From Clostridium thermosuccinogenes (GTDB taxonomy: Bacteria; Bacillota; Clostridia; Acetivibrionales; DSM-5807), in the NCBI RefSeq assembly GCF_002896855.1, contig NZ_CP021850.1:1947665-2011664 (forward strand): 64,000 nucleotides of DNA, written 5' to 3'. A program made the translations under genes and the position numbers. The notes below the pieces were generated by a model that saw only the letters and a list, made by a program, of their open reading frames with translations, searched no databases and was not told the DNA's origin. Each line of letters starts with the position of its first letter. Position 1 is the stretch's first letter. This document shows positions 8,725-17,075 of the stretch, piece by piece.

Positions 8725-8747
8725 AACCACCTGTAAAACAGGTGGTT
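8725..8747 (+). terminator. Perfect 9-bp hairpin upstream of the aminotransferase
   Basis: AACCACCTG (8725-8733) pairs with CAGGTGGTT (8739-8747) around a short A-rich loop, followed by ATAATTT. It may end transcription from the left; the T run is weak. Confidence 0.45.
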
Positions 8748-8810
8748 ATAATTTATTGTACTTCTTTAGGTACATGAAATTAAAATTTTTGCATAATTCA
8801 TATCAGAAAC

Positions 8811-8839
8811 TTGCAAAAAGTCATAGTATGTATTAGAAT
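8811..8839 (+). promoter_or_regulatory. Promoter of the aminotransferase gene
   Basis: TTGCAA at 8811-8816 and TAGAAT at 8834-8839 are 17 bases apart, placing transcription start about 60 bases before the gene. Confidence 0.6.
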
Positions 8840-8905
8840 AATATATAAAAAATTCGGATAGAAATCCGTCAGATGTATTAAAATCAATAATAGGAGAATG
8901 ATGAA

Positions 8906-10225
8906 ATGAGACGCTTTGAAGACATGGATATTGTTGATTTGCAGGAATTGCAGATAGAATTGCAGAATAGATATGATGAGTTTAAAGCCCAGAATTTGAA
9001 CCTGGATATGTCCCGGGGCAAACCGGGTGCGGATCAGTTGGATCTCACCATGGAAATGCTGGATTGCATAAACAGTGAAAGCCGCTTGATAGCGGAAAAC
9101 GGCACTGACTGCCGCAACTATGGGCTGATTGATGGAATTCCTGAAGCAAAAGAGCTTTTTTCCAAAATGCTGGGGGTAACGACGGAGGAGATCATTGTTG
9201 GAGGCAATTCCAGCCTTAATATAATGTATGATACCATTGCCAGAGCCATGACCCATGGTGTATTAGGCAGTGAACTTCCCTGGGGCAAGTTGCCCAAGGT
9301 AAAGTTTTTATGCCCTGTGCCCGGATATGACAGGCACTTTTCCATATGCGAGTTTTTTGGAATAGAAATGATAAATATAGATATGAAAAGTGACGGCCCG
9401 GATATGGATGCCATTGAGAAGCTTGTAAGCAGCGATGAATCCATAAAAGGTATCTGGTGCGTGCCCAAATACAGCAATCCACAAGGAATTACATATTCCG
9501 ATGAGGTTGTGGACAGATTTGCACGTTTAAAGCCAAAAGCAAAGGATTTCCGAATTTTCTGGGATAATGCCTATGCAGTGCACCACCTGTCGGATAAACA
9601 TGATGAGCTCAAAGATATTCTGGCAGCTTGCAAGGAAGCCGGAAATCCCAACATGGTGTTTATATTTGCTTCAACATCCAAGATCAGTTTTCCGGGAGCC
9701 GGTGTTGCAATGATAGCTTCCAGCAAAGAAAATATTGATTTCATTAAAAAGCAGATGTTTTTCCAGACCATCGGGCCGGACAAAATAAACCAGTTGATGC
9801 ATGTTCGCTATTTCAAGACGGTGGAAGGAATTGAGGAGCATATGAAAAAGCATGCCAAAATTCTCAAGCCCAAATTTGATACCGTGCTGAGCATCCTTGA
9901 TGCAGAACTGGGCGGAAAAGACATCGCTTGGTGGAATAAACCTAATGGCGGCTATTTCATAAGCCTCGATACGATGGACGGTTGTGCAAAGGATGTAGTT
10001 GCCATGGCCAAGGAAGCAGGTGTCACGTTGACAAAAGCGGGAGCCACTTACCCCTATGGCAAGGACCCTCATGACAGAAACATACGTATCGCGCCTACTT
10101 ATCCTACTTTAGAAGAGCTTAAGAAGGCAATAGAAATCCTTTGCATTTGTGTACAGCTGGTAAGCATAAAGAAAATCTTGAAAAGCAGGACACACAAGCT
10201 TCATTTACTGAAGGTAGGGAGTTAA
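8906..10225 (+). CDS. PLP-dependent aminotransferase, class I/II
   Basis: Fold-type I PLP enzyme of 439 residues. SRGKPGADQLDL at about 36-47 binds substrate carboxylate, NYGLIDGIPEAK (71-82) is the typical GxxxLR-like region, NPQG (191-194) and FWDNAYAVHH (218-227) hold the cofactor Asn/Asp/Tyr, and Lys259 in FASTSKISFPG is the Schiff-base lysine. It resembles the aspartate-aminotransferase group often annotated as aminotransferase class I/II in Clostridia; substrate is not certain. ATG 8906 has AGGAG 10 bases upstream. The last 13 residues (from SRTHKL) look like a read-through extension beyond the usual family end. Confidence 0.88.
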   Translation: MRRFEDMDIVDLQELQIELQNRYDEFKAQNLNLDMSRGKPGADQLDLTMEMLDCINSESRLIAENGTDCRNYGLIDGIPEAKELFSKMLGVTTEEIIVGGNSSLNIMYDTIARAMTHGVLGSELPWGKLPKVKFLCPVPGYDRHFSICEFFGIEMINIDMKSDGPDMDAIEKLVSSDESIKGIWCVPKYSNPQGITYSDEVVDRFARLKPKAKDFRIFWDNAYAVHHLSDKHDELKDILAACKEAGNPNMVFIFASTSKISFPGAGVAMIASSKENIDFIKKQMFFQTIGPDKINQLMHVRYFKTVEGIEEHMKKHAKILKPKFDTVLSILDAELGGKDIAWWNKPNGGYFISLDTMDGCAKDVVAMAKEAGVTLTKAGATYPYGKDPHDRNIRIAPTYPTLEELKKAIEILCICVQLVSIKKILKSRTHKLHLLKVGS

Positions 10226-10424
10226 AGCGTATAGAGCTTAACATATTGTTTGAAATATTACACCTGGTAAACACCGGGGTATCCAAGGGATGCCTTGAGA
10301 CGTGGAAATCTGCTGCAATGCTTGCATTCGTGAGTAAACAATAATATAATAATTTTGGGTTTTCTAGCAGGTATAGCTTCCGTTAGATTATCCAATCATC
10401 AATCTCATATTCATAAATATTTAG

Positions 10425-10455
10425 GCGGGAGGATTTCTATCCCGCAATTTTTTTT
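10425..10455 (+). terminator. Terminator after the aminotransferase gene
   Basis: GCGGGA at 10425-10430 pairs with TCCCGC at 10440-10445 around a 9-base loop and runs into AATTTTTTTTC. The rest of the 10226-10562 gap holds no gene; a TATAAT at 10520-10525 may be the -10 of the purB promoter, without a good -35. Confidence 0.75.
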
Positions 10456-10562
10456 CGTGGAATTTGGGTATATCACCCATTAATTGATTTGATATGTGGA
10501 TTTAAAATATAAAAATATGTATAATAATTGGTATTAATAGATTAGTTGGAGGTTGAAGGATT

Positions 10563-11990
10563 TTGAGAAATACTTATGAAAGCCCTTTTAATGCACGGTA
10601 TGCCAGTGAGGAAATGCAGGAGCTTTTTTCACCGGATATGAAGTTCAGAACGTGGAGAAGATTGTGGATCGCCTTGGCAGAAGCAGAAAGGGAACTGGGC
10701 CTTAATATAACCGATGAGCAGATTGAACAGTTGAAGCAGTTCAAAGATGACATAAACTATGATGTTGCAGAGCAAAAGGAAAAAGAGTTCCGGCATGATG
10801 TGATGGCCCATATCCATGCATATGGGGAACAGTGTCCTGACGCAAGGGGGATCATCCATCTTGGTGCCACATCATGCTATGTTGGCGACAATACGGATGT
10901 TATCATAATGACGGAAGCTTTAAAGCTCATCAGAAAGAAGCTGGTGGCGGTTATAGGTAAACTGTCGGAATTCGCCGTAGAATACAAGAGTTTGCCGACA
11001 TTGGGCTTCACCCATTTCCAGCCGGCCCAGCTTGTAACGGTAGGAAAGAGGGCTTGTCTGTGGATTCAGGATTTGCTGATGGATCTGGAGGATCTTGAAT
11101 ATGTGCTGCAGAATATGAGATTGCTCGGCTGCAAGGGCACTACAGGAACTCAGGCAAGTTTTCTGGACTTGTTTGACGGAGACCATGAAAAAGTCAGAAA
11201 GCTGGACATGCTTATAGCTGAAAAGATGGGCTTTAAGAAAGTTTTTCCCGTCTCAGGCCAAACCTATTCCCGAAAGCTTGACAGCAGGGTTTTGAACGTC
11301 TTGAGCGGTATAGCCCAGAGCGCATATAAGTTTGCCAACGATATAAGGCTGCTTCAAAGCCTTAAGGAAATAGAAGAGCCTTTTGAGAAAAAACAGATAG
11401 GTTCTTCCGCAATGGCGTATAAAAGAAATCCCATGAGGAGCGAAAGAATATGTGCCCTGGCAAGATACGTGGTTATCGATGCCTTGAACCCGGCAATAAC
11501 AGCTTCCACCCAATGGTTTGAGAGAACTCTCGATGACTCTGCCAACAAGCGCATAAGCATTCCTGAAGCGTTCCTTGCTGTAGATGCTATATTGGGAATT
11601 TATATCAATGTTTCCAGTGGCCTGGTTGTTTATCCTAAGGTTATTGAAAAGCATGTTTTGGAGGAGCTGCCCTTTATGGCAACGGAAAATATTCTGATGG
11701 AAGCGGTTAAAAAGGGCGGTGACAGGCAGGAGCTCCATGAACGCATCAGGATTCATTCCATGGAGGCAGGCAAGCAGGTCAAGGTAGAGGGAAAGAAAAA
11801 TGACCTGTTGGAAAGGATAGCTGCCGACAAGGCTTTCGGCATGAGCTACGAGGAGCTGGAAGCGGTGTTGAAGCCGGAGAACTATATCGGAAGATCACCG
11901 GAACAGGTGGATGAGTTTATAAAGGAATATGTCAAACCGGTTCTGGAAAAATACGGGATTGAAAACATCGAGGTCGATCTCAAGGTATAG
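10563..11990 (+). CDS. purB: Adenylosuccinate lyase
   Basis: Enzyme of 475 residues in the fumarase/aspartase superfamily. It acts twice in purine synthesis, releasing fumarate from SAICAR and from adenylosuccinate. The signature loop [16 protein letters not shown] (around residue 280-295) contains the catalytic Ser, and the other active-site segments [12 protein letters not shown] and [11 protein letters not shown] with its His are present. The TTG start has GGAGG 10 bases upstream and gives the family N-terminus [15 protein letters not shown]; no nearer ATG does. It stands alone, away from other pur genes. Confidence 0.95.
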   Translation: MRNTYESPFNARYASEEMQELFSPDMKFRTWRRLWIALAEAERELGLNITDEQIEQLKQFKDDINYDVAEQKEKEFRHDVMAHIHAYGEQCPDARGIIHLGATSCYVGDNTDVIIMTEALKLIRKKLVAVIGKLSEFAVEYKSLPTLGFTHFQPAQLVTVGKRACLWIQDLLMDLEDLEYVLQNMRLLGCKGTTGTQASFLDLFDGDHEKVRKLDMLIAEKMGFKKVFPVSGQTYSRKLDSRVLNVLSGIAQSAYKFANDIRLLQSLKEIEEPFEKKQIGSSAMAYKRNPMRSERICALARYVVIDALNPAITASTQWFERTLDDSANKRISIPEAFLAVDAILGIYINVSSGLVVYPKVIEKHVLEELPFMATENILMEAVKKGGDRQELHERIRIHSMEAGKQVKVEGKKNDLLERIAADKAFGMSYEELEAVLKPENYIGRSPEQVDEFIKEYVKPVLEKYGIENIEVDLKV

Positions 11991-12091
11991 ATTTGGCTGA
12001 TTACTAGGTTCTTGTCACTGTATTAATGAATTCAAATACGTCCTTTGTGGACTTTCATCACAGATTGACGGCATGTTTGTCATACCAGCAA

Positions 12092-12150
12092 AGCCCTGTC
12101 TGCATAATATTGCGGACAGGGCTTATGAGCAAAACCAGCGGTCAAAAAGG
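12092..12150 (+). mobile_element. Orphan right end of a TnsB/TnsC-like transposon
   Basis: The hairpin AGCCCTGTC...GGACAGGGCT followed by TATGAGCAAAACCAGCGGTC and AAAAAG is nearly the same as the segment right after the transposon ATPase gene at 46009-46064. No transposase gene is nearby. It is therefore a relic of a second copy, left downstream of purB. The hairpin might also serve as the purB terminator. Confidence 0.65.
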
Positions 12151-12235
12151 GTTGATGGGCGACAACTTTGTGTTTTTATAGCAGAGTGTTAAGACGGATT
12201 TTTGCATCATATACCGTTAACACTTTTAGATTATG

Positions 12236-12776
12236 TTAAACAACATTACTATTGGGGAATTGGTTAACATACCACTTACTCTGTAATTCAAACATTTTCT
12301 TATATTCCCCTTCTTCGCTTATCAATTGATAATGATTACCGTCCTGCACAATTTCACCATTTTTCATAACTATGATCCGGTCTGCTATTTTTGCGGAACC
12401 TAAACGGTGAGTAACGATGATAGCTGTTTTTGCACTGCAAATCTTTGAAAAATCGTTATATAACTCCGTTTCTTTTATCGGGTCAAATGTGTTTATATGC
12501 TTACCGGGCTTGCTTTAAAGCGAATTCTTTTCGTAAAACTGCATTTAATTTATTCCTGCCAGACGTATCGATAAGTTGTGCAATTGAAGATATAGTATTT
12601 GAATAAATCACATAAACCATAATTAAAATTATCGGTAAAAATATCGATGAATACGGTGTTTTGCCATTAAATATGTCCATAGCTGTATTAATAAATTGAC
12701 CTATCACAAGAGTTTGATAAGCTGGAATAAGTGAGCCTACAATCGTATTAACAACAGCGAATAAAGTCTGAGCTGT
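12236..12776 (-). pseudogene. ABC exporter (fused membrane-ATPase type), internally deleted
   Basis: Reading the minus strand, an N-terminal membrane part is seen first (about 12776-12510; TAQTLFAVVNTIVGSLIPAY, then IGQFINTAMDIFNG). It ends in a stop, and after a frame change the C-terminal end of a nucleotide-binding domain follows (about 12500-12236): FDPIKETELYNDFS with the D-loop region, then AIIVTHRLGSAKIADRI with the switch histidine. Walker A, the signature motif and Walker B are missing, so an internal deletion of most of the gene is clear. The original gene would have encoded a lipid, peptide or drug exporter of about 580 residues. Confidence 0.75.
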
Positions 12777-12910
12777 TTAAGTTCAGTCAGCAGCTTAGGA
12801 GCTTTTCCAAACCCTGTTCCCAATTCAGTCAGAATAATTTTGCCGTCATCAAGCTCAATCAGACTTTTTCTTTCAAACAGTTGAATTAGTGACTCTATAG
12901 AGGAAGCTAA
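12777..12910 (-). pseudogene. Fragment of an unidentified helix-rich protein
   Basis: An open minus-strand stretch of about 45 codons reads ...SLIQLFERKSLIELDDGKII and then LTELGTGFGKAPKLLTELKQ. It is shaped like the end of a winged-helix domain and slightly resembles phage replisome-organiser N-terminal domains, but identity is not certain. It has no start codon and abuts the ABC exporter relic in another frame, so it is a deletion remnant. Confidence 0.35.
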
Positions 12911-12991
12911 ATATAGTAAATCTTAAGAGGTTGTATAAATAATATTTCCGCAATTTTTAAGTGACGCAATGTAGTATTATTTTGAACTGTG

Positions 12992-13020
12992 TTGAAATAT
13001 ACATGAATTTCCTGTAGAAT
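12992..13020 (+). promoter_or_regulatory. Promoter of the GntR-type regulator gene
   Basis: TTGAAA at 12992-12997 and TAGAAT at 13015-13020 with a 17-base spacer. The predicted start point (about 13027) falls inside the inverted repeat at 13025-13042. Confidence 0.7.
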
Positions 13021-13024
13021 AGTT

Positions 13025-13042
13025 ATGATGTATTTACATCAT
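13025..13042 (+). promoter_or_regulatory. Candidate GntR operator
   Basis: A perfect inverted repeat, ATGATGTA-TT-TACATCAT, covers the predicted transcription start. Its 8-2-8 layout suits a GntR-family dimer and its position would block transcription, so autorepression is likely (inference). Confidence 0.6.
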
Positions 13043-13122
13043 AAATGGTAAGGAGGCACTCTTTCGACAGGAAGAGCTATCAATTGAAGATGTCTCCTTG
13101 TGAAAGATGGGAGGCAACTCAT

Positions 13123-13860
13123 ATGATAAATAAATACGGTGACACGCCTTTATATATACAACTAAAAAATCTGATCATCGAGAAGATAAAAAATGGGGAA
13201 TACAAAGAAAACAGCAAAATCCCGTCAGAGCAGGAATTTTGCGAAATGTACGATATCAGCAGGCCTACGGTGCGCCAGGCTATAAGTGATCTCACCAACA
13301 GCGGTTATCTTTATAAGGAAAAAGGAAAGGGTACCTTTGTATCGGAAGCAAAGTTAAAAATTGATATCAAGGATTATTCGGGATTTACGGATTCTATTTT
13401 GGATAGTGATATGCCAGGAGAAAGAAGCATAATTTTTTCCGAGCGTATCGACATTAGAGATAATCAGGAGCTGTGTGCTGCTTTTGGAGTCAGTCCCGGT
13501 CACAATGCAGGATTTGCAAAGATTGTATATGTAAACTTACGAAATGATAGTCCCATAGCACTTAACGTATCATATATACCATTGAACCTGTTTCCGTCAA
13601 TAATTGAGGATATTAATGCCAATAAGCCTGCCTATGATATTATGCGTGGCAAATACCCCCTGCTTCCGTCAAAAAGCAGCAGTTCTCTGGAGGTTATTTA
13701 TGCCGGACAGGAAGAAAGCCGATTCCTGAAGGTGCAGCAGGGCCACCCTTTGATTTGCATAAAGAATAAAATTAGTTCAAAGAGCGGACAGACAGTCGAA
13801 TACGTAGTATCAAAATATCGCGCGGACAAATGCAAAATGTTTTTTGAAAATGCCAGGTAA
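13123..13860 (+). CDS. GntR-family transcription regulator (HutC/UTRA type)
   Basis: Regulator of 245 residues. The N-terminal winged helix (about 1-70) shows PLYIQLKNLIIEKIKNGEY, then IPSEQEFCEMYDISRPTVRQ and GYLYKEKGKGTFV, all typical of GntR. The rest (about 75-245) is a UTRA ligand-binding domain of the HutC subfamily, which commonly senses sugar phosphates or small metabolites. The start at 13123 follows GGAGG after 8-9 bases; the longer open frame from 13045 is not supported. The 5-prime leader is about 95 bases. No adjacent metabolic operon is present, so its targets are unknown. Confidence 0.9.
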   Translation: MINKYGDTPLYIQLKNLIIEKIKNGEYKENSKIPSEQEFCEMYDISRPTVRQAISDLTNSGYLYKEKGKGTFVSEAKLKIDIKDYSGFTDSILDSDMPGERSIIFSERIDIRDNQELCAAFGVSPGHNAGFAKIVYVNLRNDSPIALNVSYIPLNLFPSIIEDINANKPAYDIMRGKYPLLPSKSSSSLEVIYAGQEESRFLKVQQGHPLICIKNKISSKSGQTVEYVVSKYRADKCKMFFENAR

Positions 13861-14099
13861 GTGATATATTCTACCTGCGTAAGGAAAAAGCTCATGAGAA
13901 TATTCACTTGGAATATCCCAAAAAGAGTTTCCCACACATGTTAAATTTATGACAGTTAGCACAGGAATGGATGGCTTTACAACTCAGTTTATCATTGCTT
14001 TGCAGTCTCTATAATTGTCTGTTATTCTTTGAGGGCATAAATGGCAATGGGGTGAATACAAATATGTTAAAACAATGTGTTCTGTAGGAGGTATTCACC

Positions 14100-14510
14100 T
14101 TGAGCAAATATAACAAGCAAATTATCGAAAAAATAGTCAGGATTGAGGAAACCCTTGAAGCTATTCGGGCAGAATTATCTGAGATAAAAGAGAAGCTTGT
14201 ACATCAACCGGCACGAGAGTCCACCGGAGGTCAAGCAAAAAAATTGGATGTTGTTAATAATGCTGTTAAAGGAACGGTATGGGAAAAATATCCCGAACAA
14301 TATAGAAGGCTTTTAGCAATTGTCGGAAGCTTGTCTTTTGATGCATGGTTTGGATCGGTCAGAAGCATTGAAGTAAAAGATGATTCCCTTTATTTAATAG
14401 TAGAAGACGAGTTTATAAAAAATGCTCTGAGCGCCAGGTATAGCAAAGAATTGAAACATGTATTCAGTGTTGAAAAGGTTTTTATCAATTCTTTGGAGAA
14501 TAGAGATTAA
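14100..14510 (+). CDS. Small protein with coiled coil and DnaA domain-I-like region
   Basis: Protein of 136 residues. Residues 5-40 (IIEKIVRIEETLEAIRAELS) form a likely coiled coil; after a Gly/Gln-rich linker, residues 60-130 read VWEKYPEQYRRLLAIVGSLS, FDAWFGSVRSIEVKDDSLYL and IVEDEFIKNALSARYSKEL. That pattern, with W, FDAWF, LYL and a RY-containing helix, resembles the N-terminal domain I of DnaA. There is no AAA+ or DNA-binding domain. The TTG start has AGGAGG 8 bases upstream. Domain I binds DnaB and regulators in DnaA, so a role in replication control is possible but unproven. Confidence 0.6.
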   Translation: MSKYNKQIIEKIVRIEETLEAIRAELSEIKEKLVHQPARESTGGQAKKLDVVNNAVKGTVWEKYPEQYRRLLAIVGSLSFDAWFGSVRSIEVKDDSLYLIVEDEFIKNALSARYSKELKHVFSVEKVFINSLENRD

Positions 14511-14555
14511 AGGCATAGAAATCAGTAAAGGCATGAATAAGTTAAAGGAGATTTT

Positions 14556-15257
14556 ATGGTGAAGTTAATTGAAAGATACAATGGGCAGTTATCATTTATG
14601 ATTGTGTATTGGTTTATCTGCCTTGTAATGTTTTTACGCACTTTTAGTTTCCTTTATATAATGCTGGCTTGGAATGTCTTTTTAGCCATGTTGCCATTGC
14701 TTTTTGCGGTGAAAGTCAGATATGCCATTGAACGAGGAATTTTTGGACAGACTGTTTTTTGGGCTATTTTCTGGCTGCTGTTCTTTCCAAACTCTGTTTA
14801 TATGATAACGGATTTTATTCATATATCAAATGATAAGCTTCTGCGGATAATAGAAGCGGATAGATACTCACAGGTCGGAGATGTCATGTATAGCACCGAT
14901 ATTGCAGCCTGGGCAAAGTTATTGGTAATAGGAATCGGATTTTTGTTTGCCATATTAGTTGGCTTGGAATCCCTCTATTTGATTGAACAGGGCATAAAAA
15001 ATAAAGTGTCAAAGCTGTTCAGCCGTTTAGGGATTTTAATGGTGGCGTTGTTATCCGGAGTAGGTGTCTATATCGGGAGATTTTTACGGTTTAATAGCTG
15101 GGATGTGTTTCTTAAACCTTTTCATTTGCTGGATCAACTCTGCACAGGAGTGGATGCATTTGCAGTTCAGTTTGTTGCTGCTTTTGCAGTCTTTATAATT
15201 GTCTGTTATTCTTTATATAGAGCATTTAGAAGCAAACCAACGGCTGAGACAATATGA
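14556..15257 (+). CDS. DUF1361 family membrane protein
   Basis: Integral membrane protein of 233 residues with six or seven predicted spans. The motifs LAWNVFLAMLPL, LLFFPNSVYMITDFIHI and GVYIGRFLRFNSWDVFLKP are those of the DUF1361 family. Its function is not known. AAGGAG lies about 8 bases upstream of the start. It appears independent of the DnaA-like gene 46 bases upstream, though both may share a transcript. Confidence 0.85.
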   Translation: MVKLIERYNGQLSFMIVYWFICLVMFLRTFSFLYIMLAWNVFLAMLPLLFAVKVRYAIERGIFGQTVFWAIFWLLFFPNSVYMITDFIHISNDKLLRIIEADRYSQVGDVMYSTDIAAWAKLLVIGIGFLFAILVGLESLYLIEQGIKNKVSKLFSRLGILMVALLSGVGVYIGRFLRFNSWDVFLKPFHLLDQLCTGVDAFAVQFVAAFAVFIIVCYSLYRAFRSKPTAETI

Positions 15258-15271
15258 AAGAGAGGGATAGA

Positions 15272-15695
15272 ATGAGAAAAAGCTTTTTTAAAGTTATAAG
15301 GGCAATTATTTATTTGGAGCCATCAAGCTGGCGCTCATGCCTGGGTAGAGTTTTTTTCTGATGGAAAATGGCATTTTGCAGACCCTTCCCGGGGAGGAAG
15401 CAAAAATTTTGACAGCGTTGATGGACTTCATTTATCCTATGGAGAAAAAGAGCACATAAAAAAGGTTTTTGAAGAAAATGTTGAATGGGCATGTGCTGAT
15501 TTTAATATAATCGGTGCTATGAGCAGTCCATTGCGGTTTGTGGCAGCAGCTTCAAGTGAAAATGTCACTATGTCGCCAGTAGGTTATATAGATAACAGCA
15601 GCAGGTATATACTGTTTGCTTTAGTGGCAATTCTTCTAATTGCTGTTGAGGCCATAATAAAAAAGAAAACGGAAGCACAAAAAGTATCCTTTTGA
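15272..15695 (+). pseudogene. Transglutaminase-like membrane protein, internally deleted
   Basis: A short frame from ATG 15272 gives a basic, hydrophobic N-terminus (MRKSFFKVIRAIIYLE) and then stops. In the +1 frame from about 15333 to TGA 15693 the C-terminal half of a transglutaminase-like protein can be read: AHAWVEFFSDGKWHFADPS carries the His and Asp of the Cys-His-Asp triad, and a membrane segment (YILFALVAILLIAVEAII) lies near the end. The Cys-containing part is missing. An internal deletion joined the two ends out of frame. Confidence 0.7.
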
Positions 15696-15760
15696 GCTTA
15701 AGCTGTGATAAGACCATGGAAAAGCGCTGTCAGTAGTTCATATACGATTAATGGATGAAT

Positions 15761-15893
15761 ATAACGAGGCTAAAGATTTTCTCTACCTCTTACATGTGGC
15801 AGCTGCCTGATTTCACAATGGACGGTGAGTTAAAATCTCCAGCTTCGTTGAAACGGCGTGTGGAAATTGCTACGCAATTTATTCTGTTGTTTA
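15761..15893 (+). repeat. Structured inverted-repeat element, copy A
   Basis: Outer arms AACGAGGCTAAAGAT (15764 on) and ATCTCCAGCTTCGTT (ending 15850) pair imperfectly, with GGCAGCTGCC in the loop. A second small hairpin, AAATTGC-TAC-GCAATTT, follows at 15865-15881. The stem sequences, the GTTGAAAC junction and the second hairpin recur at 50263-50366, while the loop differs by about 30 bases. It ends 25 bases before a small gene. It resembles integron attC sites or a structured RNA in layout, but it does not fit the attC core consensus. Confidence 0.6.
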
Positions 15894-15918
15894 AAAATTA
15901 TATTAACGGAGGGTTTTT

Positions 15919-16530
15919 ATGAGTATATTTGGAGGGCTTTTCGGTCCCAGTCAACAAGAAATCTGGAGCCAACTGTGCAAAGAAATTGAAGCTGATATAG
16001 TGGATGGAGGATTTTGGCGTGGGAAAAAGGTAGTAGCAAAGGCTAATGAATGGACAATAACCCTGGACACCTACACTGTTTCTAACGGAAAAACATCTAC
16101 CACATATACAAGGATGAGGGCACCTTTTATCAATAAGGATCATTTCAGGTTCAAAATTTATCGCAGCGGTGTGTTCAGTGAATTAGGGAAGCTTTTGGGA
16201 ATGCAGGATGTTGAAGTTGGATACCCTGACTTTGATGAGAACTTTATCATCAAGGGCAATGATACGGAGAAATTAAAGAGGTTGTTTTCAAACCCGAAAA
16301 TTCGTGAGCTTATTTCACAGCAGCCAAGAATATATTTTGAGGTTAAGGATGATGAGGGATGGTTTGGCGCGGAATTTCCTGAAGGAGTAGATGAGTTGTA
16401 TTTTCAAGTGCCTGGATTAATCAGGGATGTGGAAAGGCTGAAAAGCCTGTATTATCTTTTTGTGGAGGTACTAAACCAGTTGTGCCTCATGGGGTCAGCT
16501 TGCCAAGAGAACCCGGGCGTGGAATTATAA
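15919..16530 (+). CDS. Unrecognised protein of 203 residues
   Basis: Not recognised with confidence. It starts MSIFGGLFGPSQQEIW; the central part (about 50-130) alternates beta strands and includes FIIKGNDTEKLKRLFSN and an IYFEVKDDEGWFG segment, a pattern faintly like DUF3137-type proteins. There is no signal peptide or membrane span. GGAGGG lies about 8 bases upstream of the start. The following truncated acetyltransferase is in the same reading frame, directly after the stop codon. Confidence 0.65.
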   Translation: MSIFGGLFGPSQQEIWSQLCKEIEADIVDGGFWRGKKVVAKANEWTITLDTYTVSNGKTSTTYTRMRAPFINKDHFRFKIYRSGVFSELGKLLGMQDVEVGYPDFDENFIIKGNDTEKLKRLFSNPKIRELISQQPRIYFEVKDDEGWFGAEFPEGVDELYFQVPGLIRDVERLKSLYYLFVEVLNQLCLMGSACQENPGVEL

Positions 16531-16551
16531 GAGGTTGAGTCTTATAGAAGC

Positions 16552-17040
16552 ATGGCGTTTTTTCACCACTGGGCTAATGATCCTGAAGTAACAAAATTTT
16601 TGAGTTGGGAACCGCATGGGAGTATTGAGGTAACAAAAAACTTGCTTCAGTCTTGGGTAAAAGATTACGAAAATCCCAATTGTTATAATTGGGCTATAGT
16701 TTATGATGGCAATTTAGTTGGTTCTATAAGCTTGTTAAACCCCAAAGATGATATTGGTGAAGCTGAAGCAGGATATTGCATGTCAAAAGCATACTGGGGT
16801 AAAGGAATTATGGCAGAAGCACTGGCAGCAGTATTAAAGTATTCTTTTGATGAGGTTGGCTTCAACAGAATATTTGCAAAACACAATATAGAAAACCCCA
16901 ATTCTGGCAAAGTAATGAGAAAATGTGGTATGAAGTATTATATTGAAACAAAAAATGCTCCGCTTGCATTAAAGCCAGATAAAATAGTCATGTGCGATTG
17001 CTATGAAATCCTAAACCCTAATCTCGCAAAAAAATCGTGA
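16552..17040 (+). CDS. GNAT acetyltransferase, N-terminally truncated
   Basis: RimJ/RimL-type N-acetyltransferase of 162 residues. The acetyl-CoA site is visible (YCMSKAYWGKGIMAEAL, with the Q/RxxGxG/A-like loop as YWGKGI), along with the family strand FNRIFAKHNIENPNSGKVMR and the KCGM turn. The protein begins at AFFHHWANDPEVTKFLSW, which in full-length relatives is preceded by about 20-25 residues. No ribosome site lies before ATG 16552. The frame is continuous with the upstream gene except for its TAA at 16528, so the 5-prime end was probably lost in a deletion. It may be a pseudogene. Confidence 0.7.
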   Translation: MAFFHHWANDPEVTKFLSWEPHGSIEVTKNLLQSWVKDYENPNCYNWAIVYDGNLVGSISLLNPKDDIGEAEAGYCMSKAYWGKGIMAEALAAVLKYSFDEVGFNRIFAKHNIENPNSGKVMRKCGMKYYIETKNAPLALKPDKIVMCDCYEILNPNLAKKS

Positions 17041-17075
17041 ACTTTGCTTAAACATTTTTTGAGGGGGGAATTTTA

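Noticed and set aside
10141-10344. Plus-strand frame overlapping the aminotransferase end
   Set aside because: It overlaps the aminotransferase in another frame, has no ribosome site and shows no domain.
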